A program made the position numbers and the translations under genes. Below the pieces are notes generated by a model that was not told where the DNA came from, searched no databases, and was given only the letters and a program-made list of their open reading frames with translations. Below, in pieces: positions 1 through 5,059 of a stretch of DNA of 5,059 nt (its first letter is position 1; the number at the start of each line of letters is the position of its first letter). Source of the DNA: Pseudomonadota bacterium (GTDB taxonomy: Bacteria; Pseudomonadota; Gammaproteobacteria; Xanthomonadales; Xanthomonadaceae); assembly GCA_023423675.1 (NCBI GenBank), contig JAFAFD010000316.1:1-5059 (forward strand), read 5' to 3'.

Positions 1-1282
1 CCCGCAGTACTGGGCCGCGCGGCTGGACAACGCCGATGCGCCGATCCTCGACCGCGCGCAGATCGACGCCCAGAACGCGCGCATGCGCAGCCAGGATGCA
101 CACATCCAGGACATCGCCGCCCTGCCCGCGCAGCTGACCGCCGCGCAGGTGCGCAGCAGCATCACCGCGCTGTCGAGCTGGCCGACACGGGCCCTCTATG
201 ACGACCAGGGCCAGCCCATCGCCGCCGACATGCGCGCGTCGATCGAGGCCACCCTCGGCCTGCAGGCGATCGCTGCACAGGCGGCACCGCAGTACGGCCT
301 GGTGGTGAAGCGCGCGGCGCTGCGCACCTTCCCGACCCGCCAGCGCGTCTTCAGCAGCACCGGCGATACCGATATCGACCGCTTCCAGGAATCGGCGCTG
401 TTCCCCGGTGACAAGGTCGCCGTGGTCCATCGCAGCGCCGACGGCCGCTGGCTGTTCGTGCACAGCGAACGCTACAGCGCGTGGATCGAAGCCGAGTCTG
501 TGGCCACCGGCGAGAAAGCCAGCGTGCTCGGCTACGGCGCGCAGGGGCCGTACCGCATTGTCACCGGCGCGGTGGCGCACACCGCGTTCACCCCGGAAGA
601 GCCGCGCGTGTCGCGCCTGCAGCTGGACATGGGCGTGCGCCTGCCGGTGCTGGCCGACTGGCCCGCGGCCACGCCGGTGAACGGCCAGCAGGCGCATGCC
701 GCGTGGGTGGTGCAGCTGCCGGTGCGCGAGGCCGATGGCCAGCTGAAGCTGGTGCCGGCGCTGCTGCCGCGCTCGCAGGACACCGCCGGCGAGTACCTGG
801 CACTGACCCCGCGCCTGCTGCTGCAGCAGGCCTTCAAGTTCCTCGGCGAACGCTACGGCTGGGGCCACGACTACGACACCCGCGACTGCAGCGGCTTCGT
901 TTCCGAGATCTACCGCAGCTTCGGCGTGCTGCTGCCGCGCAATACCAGCGCGCAGGCGGTCAGCCCGGCGCTGGACCGCCTGCCGTTCACCGACAAGGTC
1001 GGCAAGGCCGCGCGCGACCGCGCCGTGACCGATCTGCAGGTGGGCGATCTGGTCTACATCCCCGGCCACGTGATGATGGCCATCGGCCACGTCGACGGCC
1101 GCACCTGGGTCATCCACGATACGGCGGGCGGCAGCTGGTTTGGTGCCGACGGAAAGCGCGTGCAGGCCCACCTCAATGGTGTCTCGGTCACCCCGCTGGA
1201 GCCGATGATGGCCAGCGATACCGTCCGCTACATCGACCGCATCACCAACATCCAGCGCCTGCGGGCCAAGACTGCCGAATGA
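1..1282 (+). CDS. SH3 / NlpC-P60 (C40) murein-peptide endopeptidase, YkfC-like, 5' truncated
   Basis: The reading frame is open from the left edge (first whole codon at base 2), so the start lies outside; the ATG at base 83 is internal. 426 residues are visible. The first residues, with WAARLDNADAPIL, resemble the N-terminal stabilising segment found in SH3-NlpC/P60 proteins. An SH3b-type region follows (about bases 300-530), then a second SH3-like stretch, then the catalytic domain from about base 810. In that domain YGWGHDYDTRDCSGF carries the likely nucleophile Cys (codon 887-889), GHVMMAIGH the likely His (1067-1069), and VIHD the likely third polar residue, His (1115-1117). Family members of the YkfC type cut the gamma-D-Glu to diamino-acid bond of cell-wall peptides, giving L-Ala-D-Glu. 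The 4-base overlap with an L-Ala-D/L-Glu epimerase supports this substrate. Cytoplasmic or periplasmic location cannot be told because the N-terminus is missing. The family call is firm; the exact specificity is inferred. Confidence 0.93.
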   Translation, partial: PQYWAARLDNADAPILDRAQIDAQNARMRSQDAHIQDIAALPAQLTAAQVRSSITALSSWPTRALYDDQGQPIAADMRASIEATLGLQAIAAQAAPQYGLVVKRAALRTFPTRQRVFSSTGDTDIDRFQESALFPGDKVAVVHRSADGRWLFVHSERYSAWIEAESVATGEKASVLGYGAQGPYRIVTGAVAHTAFTPEEPRVSRLQLDMGVRLPVLADWPAATPVNGQQAHAAWVVQLPVREADGQLKLVPALLPRSQDTAGEYLALTPRLLLQQAFKFLGERYGWGHDYDTRDCSGFVSEIYRSFGVLLPRNTSAQAVSPALDRLPFTDKVGKAARDRAVTDLQVGDLVYIPGHVMMAIGHVDGRTWVIHDTAGGSWFGADGKRVQAHLNGVSVTPLEPMMASDTVRYIDRITNIQRLRAKTAE

Positions 1283-2373
1283 AGATCACCGCCATCGAAC
1301 TGGGCATGCTGCGCGTGCCGCTGAAGACCCCCTTCAAGACCGCCCTGCGCACGGTGGAAACCGTGGAAGACGTGGTGGTGCTGATCCGCACCGACACCGG
1401 CAACACCGGCTACGGCGAAGCGCCGGCCACCGCGGTCATCACCGGCGATACCCACGGCTCGATCATCGAAGCGATCCGCCACTTCATCGCCCCGCGCCTG
1501 ATCGGCCAGGACGTGGTCAACCTCAACCACCTGTGCACGCTGGTGCAGACCGCCATGGAGCGCAACACCAGCGCCAAGGCGGCGGTGGAGATCGCGCTGT
1601 ACGACCTGTGGGCGCAGCTGCACGGCGCACCGCTGTACCAGATGCTGGGCGGTGGCGATCCGGTCATCACCACCGACATCACCATCAGCGTGGACTACAT
1701 CGACAAGATGGTGGCCGATTCGCTGTCGGCCATCGAGCGTGGTTTCGAGTCACTGAAGATCAAGGTGGGCAAGGACATCGGCCTGGACATCGAGCGGGTC
1801 AAGGCGATCCATGCCGCCGTGCAGGGCCGCGCCCTGCTGCGCCTGGATGCCAACCAGGGCTGGACCGCCAAGCAGGCCGTGCATGCCATGCGCACGCTGG
1901 AAGACGCCGGCGTGGTGCTGGAACTGCTGGAGCAGCCGGTGAAGGCCGCCGACATCAGCGGCCTGAAGTACGTCACCGACCGCGTCAACACACCGGTGAT
2001 GGCCGACGAAAGCGTGTTCAGCCCGAGCCAGGTGATGGACCTGATCCAGCAGCGCGCGGCCGACATCATCAACATCAAGCTGATGAAGACCGGCGGCCTG
2101 TCCAACGCGATCCGCATCGCCGACATCGCCGGCATCTACGGCGTGCCGTGCATGATCGGCTGCATGATCGAATCGAGCATCAGCGTGGCCGCCGCCGTGC
2201 ACCTGGCCGTGGCCAAGAGCGATGTGATCACCAAGGTCGACCTGGACGGCCCGTCGCTGGGGCAGTTCGACCCGGTCAGCGGCGGCGTGCATTTCAACGA
2301 ATCGGAGATCAGCATCAGCGACGTACCGGGGCTGGGCATCACCGAAGTACGCGGCCTGGAGATGCTGGGTTGA
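1279..2373 (+). CDS. ykfB: L-Ala-D/L-Glu (dipeptide) epimerase, enolase superfamily
   Basis: A 364-residue protein that inverts the Glu alpha-carbon of L-Ala-D-Glu to give L-Ala-L-Glu, so that murein dipeptides can be used as amino acids. It aligns from memory almost colinearly with Bacillus subtilis YkfB. Arg24 in PFKTALRTV matches the residue that binds the substrate's Glu side chain. The acid/base lysines are K162 of the KIK motif (160-162) and K267 (INIKLMKTGG). The metal ligands are D190 (LDANQGW), E218 (LEQPV) and D243 (MADES). D321 and D323 in DLDGP match the DxD pair that binds the dipeptide's amino group, which favours dipeptide epimerase over muconate cycloisomerase, o-succinylbenzoate synthase or N-acyl amino-acid racemase. 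The start is the ATG in ATGA at 1279, overlapping the peptidase stop. Shine-Dalgarno complementarity is weak, so translation is probably coupled. The frame is open further upstream (ATG at 481), but that stretch is the peptidase read out of frame. The E. coli counterpart is called ycjG. Confidence 0.96.
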   Translation: MKITAIELGMLRVPLKTPFKTALRTVETVEDVVVLIRTDTGNTGYGEAPATAVITGDTHGSIIEAIRHFIAPRLIGQDVVNLNHLCTLVQTAMERNTSAKAAVEIALYDLWAQLHGAPLYQMLGGGDPVITTDITISVDYIDKMVADSLSAIERGFESLKIKVGKDIGLDIERVKAIHAAVQGRALLRLDANQGWTAKQAVHAMRTLEDAGVVLELLEQPVKAADISGLKYVTDRVNTPVMADESVFSPSQVMDLIQQRAADIINIKLMKTGGLSNAIRIADIAGIYGVPCMIGCMIESSISVAAAVHLAVAKSDVITKVDLDGPSLGQFDPVSGGVHFNESEISISDVPGLGITEVRGLEMLG

Positions 2374-2380
2374 TTTGCGC

Positions 2381-2403
2381 AGTCGAGCATGGCTCGACTC
2401 TAC
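2381..2403 (-). repeat. SMAG-type REP element, copy 1
   Basis: Read on the minus strand this is GTAG followed at once by a perfect 8-bp inverted repeat. On the plus strand, AGTCGAGC (2381-2388) pairs with GCTCGACT (2392-2399) around a 3-base ATG loop, and CTAC (2400-2403) is the complement of the GTAG head. This matches the layout I know for Stenotrophomonas maltophilia GTAG (SMAG) repetitive extragenic palindromes. It begins 8 bases after the epimerase stop codon. REPs of this kind are spread by RAYT transposases; none is encoded in this window. It could stabilise the 3' end of the upstream transcript or damp read-through, which is inference. Confidence 0.85.
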
Positions 2404-2418
2404 AAGGGCCGCACCCCA

Positions 2419-2441
2419 GTAGATCCACGCCATGCGTGGAT
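2419..2441 (+). repeat. SMAG-type REP element, copy 2
   Basis: GTAG (2419-2422) is followed by ATCCACGC (2423-2430), a CAT loop (2431-2433) and the perfect complement GCGTGGAT (2434-2441). The format is the same as copy 1 (GTAG head, 8-bp stem, 3-base loop) but the stem sequence differs, so they are two members of the family rather than one recent duplication. It points the opposite way to copy 1, so the two GTAG heads face each other across 15 bases. The ATG in its loop (2432) is in frame with the regulator and could mislead a gene caller into a 19-residue extension. Confidence 0.87.
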
Positions 2442-2488
2442 GCTGTTGCCCACGCCACAGAACGCCACCCGACCCCCGGACACCCCGC

Positions 2489-3337
2489 ATGCCGCCCCTG
2501 CTGAAAATCCGAACCGAGCGCGGGCAGATGTCGGCCATCGAACGCCGCATCGCCGATTTCATCCTCGACAACGCCCACCTGCTGCGCGACTACTCCTCGC
2601 AGCAGCTGGCCAGCGCGCTGGGCATCAGCCAGTCCAGCGTGGTCAAGTTCAGCCAGAAGCTGGGCTTCAAGGGCTACCCGGACCTGAAGTACTCCATCGG
2701 CCAGGACGTGGCCCGCGCCGGTGCCGACCCGCAGCAGGCGCCGGACGAACCGGACAGCGCCGATCACTACCTGCGCCTGGGCGATGCCCTGCGCCGCAGC
2801 AAGGCCCAGGCCGAGGAAGAAACCCGCCAGGCCAACCCGCGCGAGGAGATCGAACGCATCGTCCAGCTGCTGGACGGCGCGCCCAAGCTGTTCGTGTACG
2901 GGCTGGGCGATGACGGCCTGTTCGCCCGCGAGTTCGCCATGCGCCTGTCCCTGCTCGGCCTGCTGGTGGTGCCGCACACCGATCCGGTGCTGCTGCTGGC
3001 CAACCTGTCGGCGGCACGCCCGCGTGATGCGCTGCTGGTGTTTTCCGAATACGGCAACCTGCCGCAGCTTTCGCAGCTGTCGCGGCAGTTCCAGAACATG
3101 GGCGGCAAGGTGGTGTCGATCACCCGCCACACCGCCAACCCGCTGCGCGCACACGCCGATGCCTCGTTGGGCGTATGCGCCTATGACCGCACGCCGCAGG
3201 TGGCGCAGCTGCTGTACCGTAGCGCCATGCATGCCCTGCTCGACTTCCTGTTCGTGCTGCTCTGCCACGCCAATCCAGATCGCCAGCGGCAACTTGCGGT
3301 GAACCTGGAACGGATCGACCACCTGCTGGATTCCTGA
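2489..3337 (+). CDS. MurR/RpiR-family transcriptional regulator (HTH + SIS)
   Basis: A 282-residue DNA-binding regulator. Residues about 1-75 form the RpiR-type HTH domain: IERRIADFILDN, then YSSQQLASALGISQSSVVKF (35-54) as the helix-turn-helix, and LGFKGYPDLK. Residues about 88-120 are a charged linker, and 132-260 look like a SIS sugar-phosphate-binding fold (LFVYGLG, ALLVFSEYG, GGKVVSIT). Proteins of this family usually bind phosphorylated sugars; E. coli MurR senses MurNAc-6-phosphate. Here the usual GxGxS is GLGDDG and the usual S-x-S-G-x-T is SEYGNL, so the ligand may differ. The ATG at 2489 is chosen because KIRTERGQMSAIERR already matches the family N-terminus; the in-frame ATG at 2432 lies in a REP loop and the one at 2528 would remove conserved residues. 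The ribosome site is weak (GGA at 2478-2480). The likely targets are the neighbouring murein-peptide genes, an inference from position; the sequence does not show repressor versus activator. Confidence 0.94.
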   Translation: MPPLLKIRTERGQMSAIERRIADFILDNAHLLRDYSSQQLASALGISQSSVVKFSQKLGFKGYPDLKYSIGQDVARAGADPQQAPDEPDSADHYLRLGDALRRSKAQAEEETRQANPREEIERIVQLLDGAPKLFVYGLGDDGLFAREFAMRLSLLGLLVVPHTDPVLLLANLSAARPRDALLVFSEYGNLPQLSQLSRQFQNMGGKVVSITRHTANPLRAHADASLGVCAYDRTPQVAQLLYRSAMHALLDFLFVLLCHANPDRQRQLAVNLERIDHLLDS

Positions 3338-3339
3338 CC

Positions 3340-3343
3340 GGAG
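3340..3343 (+). promoter_or_regulatory. Ribosome binding site of the L,D-transpeptidase-like gene
   Basis: GGAG lies 9 bases before the ATG at 3353, in the 15-base gap after the regulator's stop codon. It is part of TGACCGGAGC, which recurs exactly before the permease start. It supports the 3353 start and cotranslation with the regulator. Confidence 0.7.
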
Positions 3344-3352
3344 CGCCTGCTG

Positions 3353-4114
3353 ATGAAGCCGCTGTCCCGCCTTGTCACCGCCGCGCTGCTGCTGGCCGCG
3401 TCGCTGTCCCTCCACGCCGCGCCGCTGGATGGCGCGCGGCAATTGATCGTGGTCACCAGCGAGGGCTGGGACAGCACCCAGGGCCAGCTGCAGGCTTTCG
3501 TGCGGGACGGCAAGGGCTGGCGCGCGCAGGGCACGGCGTTCCCGGTGTCGCTGGGCCGCAGCGGCAGCGCCTGGGGCCTGGGCCTGCACCCGGCACAGGG
3601 CGACGGCCCGCAGAAGCAGGAAGGCGATGGCCGCAGCCCGGCCGGCGTGTTCGCGCTGGGCAGTGCGTTCGGTTATGCCGGCACGCGCCCCGGTACCGCG
3701 ATGGCGTACCAGCCGATGCTCGACAGCAGCTACTGCATGGATGTGCCGGCCTCGCCGTACTACAACCGCATCGTCGATGCGGCCAAGGTCGGCCGCGCCG
3801 CCGTGGAAGGCTCCACCGAACCGATGCGGCTGGACCTGCACGACAAGGGCGACGTGCGTTACCAGGAAGGCTTCGTGATCGCGCACAACCCGCAGAACCA
3901 GCCCGGCAAGGGCAGCTGCATCTTCGCCCACCTGTGGCGCCAGCCCGGTGAGGCCACCGCCGGCTGCACGGCCATGCCACAGGCACGCATGCAAGCGCTG
4001 CTGGATTGGCTGCGGCCGCAGGACACGCCGCGCTTCGTGCTGCTGCCGCGCGCCGAGTACGCGCGCCTGCAGGCGCAGTGGCAGCTGCCCGCATTGACCG
4101 GAGCACACCCTTGA
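3353..4114 (+). CDS. Exported L,D-transpeptidase-fold (YkuD-like, COG3786-type) protein
   Basis: A 253-residue protein. Residues 1 to about 22 form a Sec signal peptide: K2 and R6, then a hydrophobic run LVTAALLLAASLSL, then a cleavage region near HAAP, so the mature protein should be periplasmic. The mature part carries KQEGDGRSPAG (88-98), the usual K-x-GD-x-x-(S/T)P-x-G signature of this fold; CMDVPASPYYNRIVD (128-142), typical of the COG3786 branch; and IFAHLW (H193) with TAGC (C205) as the likely catalytic His and nucleophilic Cys. The classical S-H-G-C-h-R/N motif is replaced by TAGCTAM, which I recall as normal for this branch. Family members form or cut peptide bonds at meso-diaminopimelate in murein; whether this one is a transpeptidase, carboxypeptidase or amidase is not visible. 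C128 and C189 are further cysteines. It follows the regulator by 15 bases and overlaps the permease start by 4. Confidence 0.92.
   Translation: MKPLSRLVTAALLLAASLSLHAAPLDGARQLIVVTSEGWDSTQGQLQAFVRDGKGWRAQGTAFPVSLGRSGSAWGLGLHPAQGDGPQKQEGDGRSPAGVFALGSAFGYAGTRPGTAMAYQPMLDSSYCMDVPASPYYNRIVDAAKVGRAAVEGSTEPMRLDLHDKGDVRYQEGFVIAHNPQNQPGKGSCIFAHLWRQPGEATAGCTAMPQARMQALLDWLRPQDTPRFVLLPRAEYARLQAQWQLPALTGAHP
4100..4103 (+). promoter_or_regulatory. Ribosome binding site of the permease (supports TTG start)
   Basis: GGAG ends 7 bases before the TTG at 4111, a normal spacing. It lies inside the last codons of the upstream gene. Together with the TTGA overlap it decides in favour of TTG as the initiation codon. 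Confidence 0.68.
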
Positions 4115-5059
4115 GCGCCCAGGACGAACCGCAGCTGCAGCGCGCGGTCAGCCGCTGGCAGATCGTCGGCCTGTCGATCAACGATGTGGTCGGCAGCGGC
4201 ATCTACCTGCTGCCCGCCGCCACCGTCGCCCTGCTCGGCCCTTTCAGCCTGTGGGGCGTGGTCGCCGCCGGCATCGTCGTCGCCCTGCTGGTGCTGTGCT
4301 ACGCGCAGGCCGCCAGCTACTTCGATGAACCCGGCGGCAGCTACCTGTATGCGCGTGAGGCGTTCGGCCGCTTCGCCGGCTTCGAGATCGGCTGGATGAT
4401 CTGGCTGACCCGCATCAGCTCGGCCGCTGCGCTCAGCAATGCGCTGGCCGATGCGGTCGCGCGCTTCTGGCCGTGGGCCGGCGCCGGCATGGGCCGCATC
4501 GCGGTGGTCGTGGTGTCGCTGGGCTTCCTCACCGGGGTCAACATCATCGGCGTGCGCTCGGCGGCGCGTACCGGCATCGTGCTGGTCATCGGCAAGATGC
4601 TGCCGCTGCTGCTGTTCGTGGCCATCGGCGCGTTCTACATCGACCCGCAGCTGGCGTTCTCCGGCCAGCGCCCGGACCCGCATGACCTGCAGCGCATGGG
4701 CGAGGCCGCGCTCCTGCTGCTGTACGCCTATGCCGGTTTCGAGAACATCCCGGCCGCGGCCGGCGAATACCGCAACCCGCGCCGCGACATCCCGTTCGCC
4801 CTGATCACCATGATCGTCACCGTCACCGTCATCTACGGTGCGGTGCAGCTGGTGGCGCAGGGCACGCTGGCCGGCCTGGCCAGTTCAGCCACGCCGCTGG
4901 CCGATGCCGCGGCCGGTTTCGGTGGCGAAGCCCTGGCGCTGATCCTCACCGTCGGCGCGACCATCTCCATCCTCGGCACCAACAGCAACACGATGATGAT
5001 GGGACCGCGCTTCCTGTTCGCCCTGGCCCGCGATGGCTACGGCCCGAAGGTGCTGGCGC
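4111..5059 (+). CDS. APC-superfamily amino-acid permease, 3' truncated
   Basis: 316 residues are visible; relatives are usually about 430-480 residues, so roughly a quarter or more is beyond the right edge. The frame starts at TTG 4111 within TTGA (the A at 4114 closes the upstream stop), reads MSAQDEPQLQRAVSRWQIVG, and has no stop to base 5059. TM1 carries VVGSGIYLLP with the unwound GSGI substrate site (28-31). Further membrane segments lie at about 42-64, 82-105, 120-139, 144-166, 196-213, 229-251 and 274-296. TM6 and the following loop give YAYAGFENIPAAAGEYRNPR then RDIP (205-228), the typical APC G-F-E and N-P-x-R-x-I-P signatures. The fold implies a secondary amino-acid transporter in the inner membrane, usually proton- or exchange-coupled. 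The substrate is not readable. Its tight coupling to murein-peptide genes suggests uptake or export of an amino acid or small peptide from wall turnover, such as Ala, Glu or diaminopimelate; this is inference. Confidence 0.93.
   Translation, partial: MSAQDEPQLQRAVSRWQIVGLSINDVVGSGIYLLPAATVALLGPFSLWGVVAAGIVVALLVLCYAQAASYFDEPGGSYLYAREAFGRFAGFEIGWMIWLTRISSAAALSNALADAVARFWPWAGAGMGRIAVVVVSLGFLTGVNIIGVRSAARTGIVLVIGKMLPLLLFVAIGAFYIDPQLAFSGQRPDPHDLQRMGEAALLLLYAYAGFENIPAAAGEYRNPRRDIPFALITMIVTVTVIYGAVQLVAQGTLAGLASSATPLADAAAGFGGEALALILTVGATISILGTNSNTMMMGPRFLFALARDGYGPKVLA

Larger units (their letters stand above)
2374..2488. other. Intergenic gap between epimerase and regulator
   Basis: This 115-base stretch is the longest non-coding part of the window. 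It starts directly after the epimerase stop and holds two inverted GTAG palindromes (2381-2403 and 2419-2441) separated by 15 bases. The remaining 47 bases before the regulator's ATG are C-rich, and I see no convincing -10/-35 pair, operator palindrome or riboswitch fold there. No T-run follows either hairpin, so an ordinary intrinsic terminator is not supported. Whether the regulator has its own promoter here cannot be decided by eye. Confidence 0.6.

Noticed and set aside
481..1278. N-terminal extension of the epimerase frame back to the ATG at 481
   Set aside because: The extra 266 residues are Arg/Ala/Gly-rich and lie wholly within the peptidase gene in another frame. The enolase-superfamily N-terminus begins exactly at 1279.
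83..1282. ATG at 83 as the true start of the C40 peptidase
   Set aside because: The frame continues open to the left edge, and the residues before it fit the family's N-terminal stabilising segment, so the gene starts outside the window.
2381..2441. Intrinsic terminator made by the two hairpins
   Set aside because: Neither stem is followed by a T-run, and both follow the GTAG REP format.
2432..2488. Earlier ATG at 2432 for the regulator
   Set aside because: This ATG lies in the loop of a REP hairpin, and the added residues are Pro/Cys/Arg-rich without similarity to RpiR N-termini.
2389..2913. Plus-strand frame of 174 codons beginning in the first REP loop
   Set aside because: It overlaps the regulator in another frame and its product is low-complexity Arg/Pro/Gly/Ala sequence with no domain.
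2339..4108. Minus-strand open frame of 589 codons across the REP pair, regulator and YkuD-like gene
   Set aside because: It is antisense to two well-supported genes, spans a non-coding REP pair, and its product is rich in His, Gln, Arg and Ala with no recognisable domain, as expected for a shadow frame in GC-rich DNA.
3859..4683. Minus-strand frame of 274 codons across the YkuD-like gene and permease
   Set aside because: It is antisense to a permease with clear membrane segments and motifs; the product is His/Asp/Gln/Arg-rich and has no domain.

Overview
The window is a GC-rich (about two-thirds G+C by eye), tightly packed stretch with all five genes on the + strand. It most likely comes from Stenotrophomonas (S. 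maltophilia complex) or a close Xanthomonadaceae relative. The main pointer is a pair of short palindromes, each preceded by GTAG, between the second and third genes. They fit the SMAG family of REP elements known from S. maltophilia. The strong G/C third-position codon bias agrees, but the species call is inference.

Layout: (1) bases 1-1282, the 3' part of an SH3-NlpC/P60 (C40) cysteine peptidase resembling YkfC-type gamma-D-Glu-diaminoacid endopeptidases. (2) 1279-2373, an L-Ala-D/L-Glu (dipeptide) epimerase of the enolase superfamily, joined to gene 1 by an ATGA overlap. (3) 2374-2488, a 115-bp intergenic gap holding two inward-facing SMAG/REP hairpins. (4) 2489-3337, a MurR/RpiR-type regulator (helix-turn-helix plus SIS domain). 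(5) 3353-4114, an exported L,D-transpeptidase-fold (YkuD-like, COG3786-type) protein. (6) 4111-5059, an APC-superfamily amino-acid permease that starts at TTG inside the previous stop codon (TTGA) and runs off the right edge.

Together the genes read as a murein-peptide salvage locus. The C40 enzyme would cut cell-wall peptides to L-Ala-D-Glu plus diaminopimelate. The epimerase would turn L-Ala-D-Glu into L-Ala-L-Glu, which ordinary dipeptidases can use. The exported YkuD-like enzyme would act on murein peptides in the periplasm, the permease would move a related amino acid or small peptide, and the RpiR protein would be the local regulator. The first two steps follow known YkfC/YkfB chemistry; the roles of the other three in the same pathway are inferred from gene order. 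No mobile element other than the REP pair, and no CRISPR, tRNA or rRNA, was seen. No gap exceeds 300 bases. I do not see a clearly new system. The most unusual points are the altered phosphosugar-site motifs in the regulator and the inward-facing REP pair splitting the gene string.
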